Below are positions 1 to 7,063 of a DNA stretch of 11,825 bases, piece by piece. A model generated the notes under the pieces. It saw only the letters and a list, made by a program, of their open reading frames with translations, ran no database searches and was not told where the DNA came from. Made by a program: the position numbers and the translations under genes. Location: the NCBI GenBank assembly GCA_030741175.1, contig JASLVT010000020.1:1-11825 (forward strand). The letters are read 5' to 3'. Position 1 is the first letter of the stretch. Every line of letters begins with the position of its first letter. This DNA comes from Porticoccaceae bacterium. Its GTDB lineage: Bacteria > Pseudomonadota > Gammaproteobacteria > Pseudomonadales > Porticoccaceae.

Positions 1-658
1 AGAGCCCTCAGCGGAAGAAGAGCTCTCAGCGGAAGAAGAGCTCTCAGCGGAAGAAGAGCTCTCAGCGGAAGAAGAGCCCTCAGCGGGAGAAGAGCCCTCA
101 GCGGAGGAAGAGTCATTAGCAGAGTCAGAAGCCTCAACTACAGAAGACAGTGCTCAGCAATCAGAGCAGTCATCCGGTGATTCACAGAACAGGGATAAAA
201 AAGTTGTCGATGAACTCGCCGAATCGGTGCTTGATGAAGATTTCCTCGATGACAGTTTTATGGATGGCGGTATTTTTGCCAATGTTAGCCCTGCCACGGA
301 GCCGAAGCCGCTCGAAGATGATGAGTCTGCGGAAGAGGGGTCTGCTGATTTCGAGAATGTGCAGCCGGCAAACCCACAGGAGGACCAAAGTCTACCTGGG
401 GCTGATGAATTGCAGAAGCCTATTGGCGCAGAAGCTGATGCCCTTGCTGATATAACGGCCAATCTGGATCAGTTTGAAGATCTGGAAGATATGGATGAGA
501 TCAATTCAATTGATGTTAAGTTGGATCTTGCCGCGACCTATATCGAAATGGGTGATGCAGATGGTGCTCGAGAAATTCTACTTGAGATTATTGAAGAGGC
601 CGATGAAGCTGACAAAGCCAGAGCTCAAGCTGTATTGGATAGTATTGGCACCTCGTGA
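1..658 (+). CDS. fimV: FimV C-terminal region (5' part outside window)
   Basis: This is the 3' end of an open frame entering from the left edge; 218 residues and the stop at 656-658 are visible. FimV is an inner-membrane protein with an N-terminal peptidoglycan-binding LysM domain and a cytoplasmic acidic region ending in a TPR-like domain; in Pseudomonas it organises the cell pole, type IV pili and twitching. Only the cytoplasmic part is here. It begins with a Glu-rich hexapeptide repeat, continues through a very acidic low-complexity linker, and ends in a helical domain at about 473-640. That domain has the family's C-terminal signature: VKLDLAATYIEMGDADGAR, then an ILLEIIEEAD helix and a final AQAVLDSI helix. 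The direct neighbour truA, 15 nt downstream, matches the Pseudomonas fimV-truA order. The LysM and membrane parts cannot be checked. The identification rests on the C-terminal signature and on synteny and is strong. Confidence 0.9.
   Translation, partial: EPSAEEELSAEEELSAEEELSAEEEPSAGEEPSAEEESLAESEASTTEDSAQQSEQSSGDSQNRDKKVVDELAESVLDEDFLDDSFMDGGIFANVSPATEPKPLEDDESAEEGSADFENVQPANPQEDQSLPGADELQKPIGAEADALADITANLDQFEDLEDMDEINSIDVKLDLAATYIEMGDADGAREILLEIIEEADEADKARAQAVLDSIGTS
2..109 (+). repeat. 18-bp tandem repeat encoding Glu-rich hexapeptides in fimV
   Basis: Six consecutive 18-bp units lie in frame at 2-19, 20-37, 38-55, 56-73, 74-91 and 92-109. The consensus is GAGCYCTCAGCGGAAGAA. Units 2, 3 and 4 are identical. 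Unit 1 differs from them by one base (CCC for CTC, Pro for Leu). Unit 5 has a Glu-to-Gly change and unit 6 a silent GAG. A degenerate seventh unit (110-127, GAGTCATTAGCAGAGTCA) marks the decay of the array. The encoded hexapeptide is E-(L/P)-S-A-E-E. The array starts at or before the window edge, so the full copy number is unknown. Because the unit is a multiple of three, changes in copy number would lengthen or shorten the acidic FimV linker without shifting the frame. Confidence 0.93.
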
Positions 659-673
659 GGGAAAGCATCATCT

Positions 674-1534
674 ATGCCTGATTGGGTTTACACCCCAAAT
701 TGCAGGATTCCAGGCGGGCAACAGTTACCCAGTGGAATCAAGCGCTATGCTGCCGTCGTTCAATACGACGGCAGTACTTTTTGTGGATTTCAAAAACAAA
801 CGCATAGTCCCTCAGTGCAGGCTGAATTAGAGCGCGCCCTCAGTTACGTTGCCGATGCGCCAGTAATACTGAGTTGTGCAGGACGCACCGATACTGCAGT
901 GCATGCCAGTCATCAGGTAATACATTTCGATAGCAGCGCCGAGCGCAGTGGATACAATTGGGTACAGGGAGCCAACAGCCAGTTGCCGAATAGTATTGCT
1001 CTGCTTTGGGCTGATGAGATTGAAGGCGATTTCCATGCTCGCCACAGCGCAACTTCCCGAACCTATCGCTATGTCATGGCAGCTGGTAATGCTCGTCCCG
1101 CGATCTTGGCCGATGGTGTAACCTGGGTGAAATTTCCGCTAGATGCACAGGTCATGCAGGATGCCTGTCAATATTTGCTAGGCGAACAAGATTTTTCTGC
1201 CTTCCGTGGTTCGGGTTGCCAGTCCTTATCACCTTTCCGCAATGTGACCGCGGCGAATATCTATCAGTGTGGTCAGCTATTGGTGTTTGAGATAACTGCG
1301 AATGCTTTTGTTCTGCATATGGTGCGCAATATCGTGGGTTCTCTAATGGAAGTGGGTCTTGGGCGGCAGCAACCCCATTGGATCAAACAGTTGCTTATTG
1401 ATGGTGATCGTCGTTACAGTGCTGCCACGGCACCACCCAATGGTTTATATTTAGTCGATGTTAAGTACCCGCAACAGTTTGCGATACCGAGGCTACCCAG
1501 AGGGCCCTTGTTTCTGCCAAATCAATTGCAATAA
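674..1534 (+). CDS. truA: tRNA pseudouridine(38-40) synthase TruA
   Basis: TruA isomerises uridines 38, 39 and 40 in the anticodon stem-loop of many tRNAs to pseudouridine; it is a cytoplasmic homodimer. The 286-residue product aligns with E. coli TruA (270 aa) over its whole length. Visible landmarks are VVQYDG near residue 28, the catalytic motif CAGRTDTAVHA with nucleophile Asp73, FHARHSATSRTYRY, LLGEQDFSAFR, the C-terminal core FVLHMVRNIVGSLMEVG, and the PRGPLFLP tail. The motif reads D-T-A-V-H where most family members have D-(A/T)-G-V-H. The N-terminus is about 13 residues longer than in E. coli. ATG 674 is the only ATG, GTG or TTG start in this frame ahead of the conserved core, with AGGGA (658-662) 11 nt upstream. 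The gene sits 15 nt after fimV and 13 nt before trpF, so co-transcription is likely. Confidence 0.97.
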   Translation: MPDWVYTPNCRIPGGQQLPSGIKRYAAVVQYDGSTFCGFQKQTHSPSVQAELERALSYVADAPVILSCAGRTDTAVHASHQVIHFDSSAERSGYNWVQGANSQLPNSIALLWADEIEGDFHARHSATSRTYRYVMAAGNARPAILADGVTWVKFPLDAQVMQDACQYLLGEQDFSAFRGSGCQSLSPFRNVTAANIYQCGQLLVFEITANAFVLHMVRNIVGSLMEVGLGRQQPHWIKQLLIDGDRRYSAATAPPNGLYLVDVKYPQQFAIPRLPRGPLFLPNQLQ

Positions 1535-1547
1535 AAGAGTACTCGTT

Positions 1548-2174
1548 ATGTCAGTGCAGGTAAAAATTTGTGGTATCACCAATGTTGAGCAGGCGTTGAT
1601 GGCTCAGCGGGCTGGTGCAGATGCGCTCGGTTTGGTGATCTATAGTAAAAGCTCCCGCTATGTGAGCATTGAGCAGGCCGCAGAGATTCGTTCCGCTATT
1701 GAGCCGCAGACGTTGGCGGTAGCATTATTGGTCAATGCGGATGCAGATTTTGTTAAGCGAGTAATCAATGAAGTCCGGCCAGATCTATTGCAGTTTCATG
1801 GCGATGAAAGTCCAGCCTTTTGTCAGCAGTTTAGCTTTCCATTTATTCGCGCTATCCGCATGCGCGAGGGATTGGATTTAAACGCCGAGGTTGCCGCCTA
1901 CAATGCTGATGGAGGGTTTTTATTCGATGCTTGGTCTGACGACCAATATGGTGGTACTGGCCATCAGTTTGATTGGAGTCGATTACCACAGGAGAGAGAG
2001 TTCAAACTTATTCTTGCCGGCGGATTAAGACCGGACAATATTACTCAAGCGGTGATACAGGTTCAACCGGATATGGTTGATGTCAGCGGTGGGGTGGAAT
2101 TAAGCGCCGGCGTCAAAGATCCACAGAAAGTGGCAACTTTTATTGCCAATGCAAAACAGGCTCTGATTGTATAA
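1548..2174 (+). CDS. trpF: Phosphoribosylanthranilate isomerase TrpF
   Basis: TrpF converts N-(5-phosphoribosyl)anthranilate to the carboxyphenylamino-deoxyribulose phosphate used in tryptophan synthesis. The 208-residue product is a typical monofunctional TIM-barrel enzyme. KICGIT carries the general base Cys8; the FLFDAW strand carries the general acid Asp127; GGTG (135-138), LAGGLRPDN and DVSGGVE with the following GVKD form the phosphate-binding end. I chose ATG 1548 over an in-frame start at 1458 because 1458 lies inside truA and adds 30 residues foreign to the family. Moreover, AAGAG (1535-1539) stands 8 nt before 1548. TrpF is not fused to TrpC as in enteric bacteria. No trpB or trpA follows in the window; the next gene is accD. 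Expression is probably by readthrough from truA, 13 nt upstream. Confidence 0.97.
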   Translation: MSVQVKICGITNVEQALMAQRAGADALGLVIYSKSSRYVSIEQAAEIRSAIEPQTLAVALLVNADADFVKRVINEVRPDLLQFHGDESPAFCQQFSFPFIRAIRMREGLDLNAEVAAYNADGGFLFDAWSDDQYGGTGHQFDWSRLPQEREFKLILAGGLRPDNITQAVIQVQPDMVDVSGGVELSAGVKDPQKVATFIANAKQALIV

Positions 2175-2330
2175 CGCAACTGTAGTTCAGGATAAAATAT
2201 ACGATACGGTGAAACAGATAAAAATTTGCTGTAGACCTTATCTCCATTGGAGTTGTCGTGATAGAATGCCCGTCACTTGGCTCCGAGACGAATAAGAAGC
2301 CCCTAACGACTGTAAGTTAGCAAAAGGTAA
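2175..2330 (+). other. Intergenic region trpF-accD (5' leader of the accD block)
   Basis: This 156-nt stretch is the only sizeable non-coding gap in the window. It contains the extended -10 promoter candidate listed separately, and a possible leader of about 60 nt with two weak stem-loops: CGTC 2271-2274 with GACG 2287-2290 plus short inner pairs, and CTAAC 2303-2307 with GTTAG 2316-2320. Neither stem is followed by a T-run, so I do not call a terminator. No short coding frame with a credible start and ribosome site was recognised. The accD ribosome site AAAAGG (2322-2327) closes the region. Confidence 0.6.
2259..2267 (+). promoter_or_regulatory. Candidate sigma70 extended -10 promoter for accD
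   Basis: TGATAGAAT at 2259-2267 matches the extended -10 pattern TGnTATAAT with one mismatch. The -35 side is weak: TTATCT at 2238-2243 lies 18 nt upstream of the hexamer and shares three of six bases with TTGACA, as is common for extended -10 promoters. A start near 2274 would give a leader of about 60 nt before the accD ATG. Its position at the head of the tightly packed accD-folC-dedD-cvpA-purF run supports it. No experimental support is available from sequence alone. Confidence 0.45.
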
Positions 2331-2333
2331 TTG

Positions 2334-3206
2334 ATGAACTGGCTGAAACGCATTAGACCTGCTGGTCCCGCTGCAACCAAAAATGATCGCGCCAATTCCG
2401 TACCCGAAGGGTTATGGAAAAAATGCCCTAAATGTGCCTCGCCGCTATATCGCCCCGAATTGGAACGCAACCTCGATGTCTGCCCTAAATGCGGACATCA
2501 TATGCGCATTGGCGCCCGTCGTCGTCTGGATATATTCCTCGATGCAGAGGGTCGCACAGAGATCGCAGAGGATGTCGAAGCGATAGATCGACTTAAGTTT
2601 CGCGATGTAAAAAAGTATAAAGATCGTCTCGCGGATGCACAGAAAAAAACTGGTGAAAAAGATGCTCTGATTGCTATGAGTGGCAATCTAAAAGGTATTC
2701 CAGTGGTGTCCTGTGCCTTTGAGTTTGCCTTTCATGGTGGCTCCATGGGCTACGCTGTTGGTGAGAAATTCACCCGAGCGGCCAATTTAGCGTTAGAACA
2801 GCGGCGACCGTTTATCTGCTTTTCGGCAACCGGTGGTGCCCGTATGCAGGAAGCTTTGATCTCACTGATGCAGATGGCTAAAACCAGTGCGGTATTGGAG
2901 CGATTACGTGCCGCTGGAGTGCCCTATGTCTCGGTGATGACAGACCCAGTTTATGGTGGCGTCTCTGCCAGTCTGGCGATGTTAGGCGATTTGAATGTGG
3001 CTGAGCCCGGTGCTCGTGCGGGTTTTGCCGGCCCCAATATTATTGAGCAAACTATTCGACAGAAGCTACCTAAGGGTTTTCAGCGCAGTGAGTTCTTATT
3101 GGAGAAAGGCCATATTGATATGATTATCAGTAGGGATCAGATGCGCAATCGCCTCAGTAGTATTCTCTCCAAACTGATTAACGTACCAGAACCTGCCGAT
3201 GACTGA
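2334..3206 (+). CDS. accD: Acetyl-CoA carboxylase carboxyltransferase subunit beta AccD
   Basis: AccD is the zinc-binding beta subunit of the carboxyltransferase that, with AccA, moves the carboxyl group from carboxybiotin to acetyl-CoA. This gives malonyl-CoA, the first committed step of fatty acid synthesis, in the cytoplasm. The product has 290 residues. The N-terminal zinc ribbon is CPKC (Cys31, Cys34) with a second pair at Cys50 and Cys53. The crotonase-like domain follows with [32 protein letters not shown] and [23 protein letters not shown], nearly the E. coli wording. ATG 2334 is preferred to a TTG at 2331 because AAAAGG ends 6 nt before it and the product then starts MNWLKR. The end overlaps the folC start by 8 nt (ATGACTGA), which suggests translational coupling. 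A separate promoter is likely just upstream. In E. coli AccD also contacts its own mRNA through the zinc domain; whether that happens here is unknown. Confidence 0.98.
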   Translation: MNWLKRIRPAGPAATKNDRANSVPEGLWKKCPKCASPLYRPELERNLDVCPKCGHHMRIGARRRLDIFLDAEGRTEIAEDVEAIDRLKFRDVKKYKDRLADAQKKTGEKDALIAMSGNLKGIPVVSCAFEFAFHGGSMGYAVGEKFTRAANLALEQRRPFICFSATGGARMQEALISLMQMAKTSAVLERLRAAGVPYVSVMTDPVYGGVSASLAMLGDLNVAEPGARAGFAGPNIIEQTIRQKLPKGFQRSEFLLEKGHIDMIISRDQMRNRLSSILSKLINVPEPADD

Positions 3207-4479
3207 CCGCAGTCTCGCTGAGTGGCTGGATCTTCTAGAGAGCAGGCATCCCAGCGAGATAGAACTTGGTTTACACCGTGTAAATGAGGTTTGGCAGCGG
3301 TTGCAAGCGGCACATGGCCTTAAGCAGCACAAAGCACCTCTGGCGATTACCGTCGCCGGGACTAATGGTAAAGGTTCCTGTCTCGCCTGTATGCAGGCTC
3401 TATTACTTGAGCAGGGTTACTCTGTTGGTCTGTTCACCTCGCCACATTTTATGCGCTACAACGAGCGTATTTGTCTCAATGGAGACCCTGTTGCCGACAG
3501 TTCAATTGTCAGTGCATTTGAGCAGATTGAAATGCAGTGTCAAGGTATTTCCCTAACCTATTTTGAATTTGGCACTCTAGCGGCGCTATTAATTTTTTAT
3601 CAGACAAGGCCAGATATCATGCTCTTAGAAGTTGGGCTTGGCGGGCGCCTTGATGCAATTAATATTATTGATGCAGATGTTGCTGTGCTGACCAGTATCG
3701 CCTTGGATCATCAGGAGTGGCTAGGTGATACCAGAGAGCAAATTGCCAGAGAGAAATTGGGTATCGCGCGCCGCGATCGGCCATTGATAATAGGGGAGCA
3801 GGACCATCCCTCAGGTTTCAAGCAAATGGTGGCAGAGACTGGTGCCAAGGCGTTATATGCAGGCATTGATTTTGCGCATACCGAGGGCGATCCATTTACG
3901 GCCCAGCTCGTTAGTACTTCGGGGTTGTTACAGATTGAAGCATTACAGCAGTCAAGTTTGTTGGCTATTAATAAAACCCTTGCGCTACAGGCACTCTATG
4001 CCGCGGGATTATCATTAGACACTGATCTCAGTCGCGACGCTCTTAATAGAGTTGTGTTGATGGGTCGGCGGCAACGACTAAACTACAAAGGGTTGGAGAT
4101 AATCCTAGATGTTGCTCATAACCCAGCGGCAGCTAGAGCACTAGCCGAGTATCTGCACAACGAGGAGGGTCCGTTTCTGGCAGTGGCTTCAGTGTTGGGT
4201 GATAAAGATTGGTCGGGGATCGTAGCCGAGATGAGCTCCGTTATTGAGCATTGGCATATTGCCGAAATTAGCGACAGTTCTAGAGCTAGCAAAGGACAAT
4301 ACCTGCTCGAATTGTTATACAATAGCAGTCATTCAGGTGATTTGTATGAATCTATCCAACAGGCATTTTTAGAGGCCGTTAATGGAGCAACGGAATCACA
4401 TAAGGTAGTTGTGTTTGGCTCCTTTCATACGGTTGCACTGGTCTTGGATTTGATATTGGCAGAGGTCAATAGTGAGTAA
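3199..4479 (+). CDS. folC: Bifunctional dihydrofolate synthase / folylpolyglutamate synthase FolC
   Basis: FolC uses ATP to join glutamate to dihydropteroate and then adds further glutamates to reduced folates, which keeps them in the cell and active. The 426-residue product is close to the 422 of E. coli. It is a Mur-ligase-type enzyme: P-loop [10 protein letters not shown] (51-60, Lys58), the Ser-Pro-His switch in [26 protein letters not shown] (144-154), and [21 protein letters not shown]. The last contains the metal-ligand His171 and Lys186 at the place of the carbamylated lysine of the family. The C-terminal domain holds [12 protein letters not shown] and VLGDKDW. The start ATG 3199 overlaps accD by 8 nt and has no clear Shine-Dalgarno sequence, so it probably depends on ribosomes finishing accD. 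The end overlaps dedD by 8 nt. Its folate products supply one-carbon units to purine synthesis (purF downstream) and methionine synthesis (metZ downstream). Confidence 0.97.
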   Translation: MTDRSLAEWLDLLESRHPSEIELGLHRVNEVWQRLQAAHGLKQHKAPLAITVAGTNGKGSCLACMQALLLEQGYSVGLFTSPHFMRYNERICLNGDPVADSSIVSAFEQIEMQCQGISLTYFEFGTLAALLIFYQTRPDIMLLEVGLGGRLDAINIIDADVAVLTSIALDHQEWLGDTREQIAREKLGIARRDRPLIIGEQDHPSGFKQMVAETGAKALYAGIDFAHTEGDPFTAQLVSTSGLLQIEALQQSSLLAINKTLALQALYAAGLSLDTDLSRDALNRVVLMGRRQRLNYKGLEIILDVAHNPAAARALAEYLHNEEGPFLAVASVLGDKDWSGIVAEMSSVIEHWHIAEISDSSRASKGQYLLELLYNSSHSGDLYESIQQAFLEAVNGATESHKVVVFGSFHTVALVLDLILAEVNSE

Positions 4480-4990
4480 AGGTTTACAGCAAAGAATTGT
4501 CGGCGCTTTGGTGTTGGGTGCACTGGGTTTGGTTATACTCCCTGTACTATTTGATTTTACTGATCCTAGCCGCATAGACCGCAATAGCAAACTACCCGCG
4601 GCGCCTGAGATTAGTGCGGTCACTGTTATCAAGGCTGAACGTCCAGCAGCAGTAAAAAGTGATGTCTTGGATAATGCTATCTTCGATGTCAGCCAGTTAG
4701 TTCCCGCCGTCGCAGATGAAGCACCTATTGCATTGAACGAACAAAATTTGCCGAAACGTTGGTATATAAAAGTAGGTAGCTTTGGCAATAAAGCCAATGC
4801 CGACTCCGCCTTAACAACATTGCGCAATAAAAGTTTTAAAGCGTTTATTAACAAAGTAAATCAGCGGGATGAGCGCCTCTATGAGATATGGGTCGGTCCG
4901 AATATTGATAAACGTCGAGCGACAGCGGATCAGGTGAATATCGACAAGCTTCTGAAGGTCGAGTCGAAGCTGTTTGCTGCGCTACTTTAG
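4472..4990 (+). CDS. dedD: SPOR domain cell-division protein DedD
   Basis: DedD is a single-pass inner-membrane protein whose periplasmic SPOR domain binds denuded septal peptidoglycan and helps constriction. The 172-residue product is shorter than E. coli DedD (about 220) but has the same plan. It has a short cytoplasmic start, one membrane helix at about 10-28 (VGALVLGALGLVILPVLF), a disordered Pro/Ala/Val linker (30-95), and a SPOR domain at 97-170. The SPOR domain opens with WYIKVGSFGNKANAD and contains the LYEIWVGP strand. The start is GTG 4472, inside the last codons of folC; GAGG (4462-4465) lies 6 nt before it. The reading frames overlap by 8 nt, as in the accD-folC junction. The place between folC and cvpA matches E. 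coli and Pseudomonas. The shorter linker accounts for the length difference. Confidence 0.93.
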   Translation: MSKGLQQRIVGALVLGALGLVILPVLFDFTDPSRIDRNSKLPAAPEISAVTVIKAERPAAVKSDVLDNAIFDVSQLVPAVADEAPIALNEQNLPKRWYIKVGSFGNKANADSALTTLRNKSFKAFINKVNQRDERLYEIWVGPNIDKRRATADQVNIDKLLKVESKLFAALL

Positions 4991-5010
4991 ATTCTGTTAG
5001 CCGAGCATTT

Positions 5011-5511
5011 ATGGATATAGCAACTGCAGATATAGTTATTGTTGGTGTCGTTGCAATCTCTGGGCTGATCAGTTTGATACGGGGATTTGTAAAGGAAGCC
5101 ATGTCGCTGGTGATTTGGGTAGCTGCCTTTGTGGTCGCTATGACCTTCAAAGATATAGCAGCTGATATGTTGGTTAATGTGATTGCCTTGGCCTCGATGC
5201 GCCAATTAGCTGCTTGGGCAGGGCTGTTTGTCGGTACCTTATTACTGGGTGCCATGGTTAATTTTTTATTAGGAAAACTGGTTAGTTCAACTGGATTGAG
5301 TGGAACCGACAGGACGTTGGGGTTGGTTTTTGGTGTGTTTAGAGGATTGTTGGTGGTGCTAGCGATAGTCATTGTTTTGCCTAAAGCTGTGCCGGTTGAT
5401 CAGGATCCTTGGTGGATGGCGTCGTCGCTTATTCCATTGTTTCAGGACTTTGAATCCTGGGGCAAAGAAGTGGCAACTGCTGTTAAAGACTTCATAACGA
5501 GTTGGATGTAG
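5011..5511 (+). CDS. cvpA: CvpA family inner-membrane protein
   Basis: CvpA is a small multi-pass inner-membrane protein first named for its need in colicin V production; its molecular role is unsettled, with links to purine operons and envelope or bile stress in enteric bacteria. The 166-residue product (E. coli 162) shows four likely membrane segments at about 5-23, 31-46, 66-88 and 104-124. The family's best conserved element is present between segments 3 and 4: TGLSGTDRTLGLVFGVFRG (94-112). ATG 5011 is chosen because the product starts directly before the first membrane segment, as in relatives. The ribosome site is weak (GAG 5003-5005). It is 20 nt after dedD and only 3 nt before purF, the classic cvpA-purF pair. 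I saw no PurR-like operator ahead of it. Confidence 0.93.
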   Translation: MDIATADIVIVGVVAISGLISLIRGFVKEAMSLVIWVAAFVVAMTFKDIAADMLVNVIALASMRQLAAWAGLFVGTLLLGAMVNFLLGKLVSSTGLSGTDRTLGLVFGVFRGLLVVLAIVIVLPKAVPVDQDPWWMASSLIPLFQDFESWGKEVATAVKDFITSWM

Positions 5512-5514
5512 CCC

Positions 5515-7044
5515 ATGTGTGGTGTGGTTGGAATATCAGGAACTTCAGATGTAAATTTACGGCTCTACGATGCGCTGACGATGTTGCAGCACCGTGGACA
5601 AGATGCTGCCGGTATTGTTACCGAAGCTAATGGTGAATTACATCAGTGTAAAGGTGAGGGGTTGGTGCGGGACGTATTTCGCCGCAGCCATATGGTTCGC
5701 CTAATTGGTGATGTTGGTATTGGTCATGTGCGTTATCCCACTGCTGGTAGTTCAGGCCCAGCGCTGGCACAGCCTCTATATGTTAATTCTCCCTATGGCA
5801 TTTGCATGGCGCACAATGGCAATCTGACCAATGCAGATGAACTGCGTGAACATATTTTCCGCGCTGACCTACGGCACCTCAACACCGATTCTGATTCGGA
5901 AGTGTTGCTCAATGTATTTGCCCATGAATTGCAATCGCGCGGCAAACTTGAGCCCACCAGTAGTGATATATTTGCCGCTGTTGAACATGTACACAACCGG
6001 TGTCGCGGTGCCTATGCCGTAGTGGGCCTAATTGCCAACTATGGTATGTTCGCCTTCCGTGATCCCCGCGGTATTCGCCCACTTTGTTTCGGTGTCCGAG
6101 ATACTGAGAGTGGTAAAGAATACGCGGTGGTATCAGAGTCGGTAGTTCTAGATAGTCTTGGCTTTGATTTAATCAGAGATTTGGCACCGGGCGAGGCGTT
6201 ATTTGTTGATAAGACAGGTGAAATTCATCTGCAGCAATGCGCGACAGACTATGAGCTAGTGCCCTGTATTTTTGAGCATGTATATTTTGCTCGACCAGAC
6301 TCGCTAATGGACAATATTTCAGTCTACAAATGTCGCCTTCGTATGGGTGAAAAGCTTGCCGAAAAGCTTCTGCGCACCAGGCCAAATCATGATATCGATG
6401 TAGTGATCCCTATCCCTGATACCAGTCGCGTTTCCGCGCAAGCGCTAGCCGAGAAGTTGGGGGTAAAGTTGCGTGAAGGCTTTATGAAGAATCGCTACAT
6501 TGGCCGCACCTTTATTATGCCCGGACAGACTGAGCGCAAAAAGTCAGTGCGGCAAAAGCTCAATGCCGTAAAACTAGAGTTTGCTGGCAAAAATGTACTG
6601 CTGATTGATGACAGTATTGTGCGGGGCACTACATCACAAGAAATTATCCAAATGGCTCGGGATGCTGGCGCTAACAATGTCTATATGGCATCAGCGGCAC
6701 CTGGCGTACGTTACCCCAATGTATATGGTATTGATATGCCATCGGCTAATGAGTTGATTGCCCATGGTCGCAGTGACGATGAAGTGGGTGAAATAATCGG
6801 AGCTGACTGGATAATCTATCAAGATCTCGATGATCTGATTGCCTCTGGAACTGAGGGCAATCAAGAGGTTAAGCGCTTTGAATGTTCTGTATTCGACGGC
6901 AACTATATTACTGGCGATGTTGATACCACCTATTTGGATCGTATTGAGCGGTTGCGCAATGATGCGGCAAAACAAAAAGCGAATGCCGATGCTGAGCCGG
7001 TAAAAGGCGAGGTGATTGGCATTCATAATAACAGTGTGACCTAA
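5515..7044 (+). CDS. purF: Amidophosphoribosyltransferase PurF
   Basis: PurF makes 5-phosphoribosylamine from PRPP and glutamine, the first step of de novo purine synthesis, in the cytoplasm. The product has 509 residues (E. coli 505). The N-terminal glutaminase (Ntn hydrolase) domain starts MCGVVGI, so Cys2 becomes the N-terminal nucleophile after Met removal. It continues with [30 protein letters not shown] (99-106) and NTDSDSE (123-129). The C-terminal phosphoribosyltransferase domain has the PRPP loop [14 protein letters not shown] (361-374), and [18 protein letters not shown] follows as in E. coli. No propeptide precedes Cys2, as in the E. coli type and unlike the Bacillus type. The start is fixed by the need for Met-Cys; GGA (5504-5506) lies 8 nt ahead. 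The gene follows cvpA by 3 nt and precedes metZ by 19 nt. No key residue is missing. Confidence 0.98.
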   Translation: MCGVVGISGTSDVNLRLYDALTMLQHRGQDAAGIVTEANGELHQCKGEGLVRDVFRRSHMVRLIGDVGIGHVRYPTAGSSGPALAQPLYVNSPYGICMAHNGNLTNADELREHIFRADLRHLNTDSDSEVLLNVFAHELQSRGKLEPTSSDIFAAVEHVHNRCRGAYAVVGLIANYGMFAFRDPRGIRPLCFGVRDTESGKEYAVVSESVVLDSLGFDLIRDLAPGEALFVDKTGEIHLQQCATDYELVPCIFEHVYFARPDSLMDNISVYKCRLRMGEKLAEKLLRTRPNHDIDVVIPIPDTSRVSAQALAEKLGVKLREGFMKNRYIGRTFIMPGQTERKKSVRQKLNAVKLEFAGKNVLLIDDSIVRGTTSQEIIQMARDAGANNVYMASAAPGVRYPNVYGIDMPSANELIAHGRSDDEVGEIIGADWIIYQDLDDLIASGTEGNQEVKRFECSVFDGNYITGDVDTTYLDRIERLRNDAAKQKANADAEPVKGEVIGIHNNSVT

Positions 7045-7063
7045 CCGCTAACGGCAGAGAAAC

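Noticed and set aside
154..462. Minus-strand open frame of 102 codons rich in Ser/Ala opposite fimV
   Set aside because: It is the mirror of the Glu/Ser/Ala repeat and acidic linker; composition is explained by the sense codons and there is no ribosome site or family likeness.
1458..1547. Upstream in-frame extension of trpF starting at 1458
   Set aside because: It lies inside truA and adds 30 residues with no family match; ATG 1548 has a ribosome site and the usual N-terminus.
4396..4854. Minus-strand open frame of 152 codons opposite folC/dedD
   Set aside because: Shadow frame across two well supported genes, with no recognisable domain.
4991..5010. PurR operator ahead of cvpA-purF
   Set aside because: No sequence resembling the ACGCAAACGTTT-type palindrome was seen in the 20-nt gap or just around it.
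4848..5372. Minus-strand open frame of 174 codons opposite cvpA
   Set aside because: The product is a Thr/Ser/Ala/Ile mixture typical of reading hydrophobic codons backwards; the sense strand has clear CvpA motifs in conserved synteny.
7045..7063. Possible SAM riboswitch or Met-box before metZ
   Set aside because: The gap is only 19 nt and shows no palindromic operator; regulation would have to lie further upstream.
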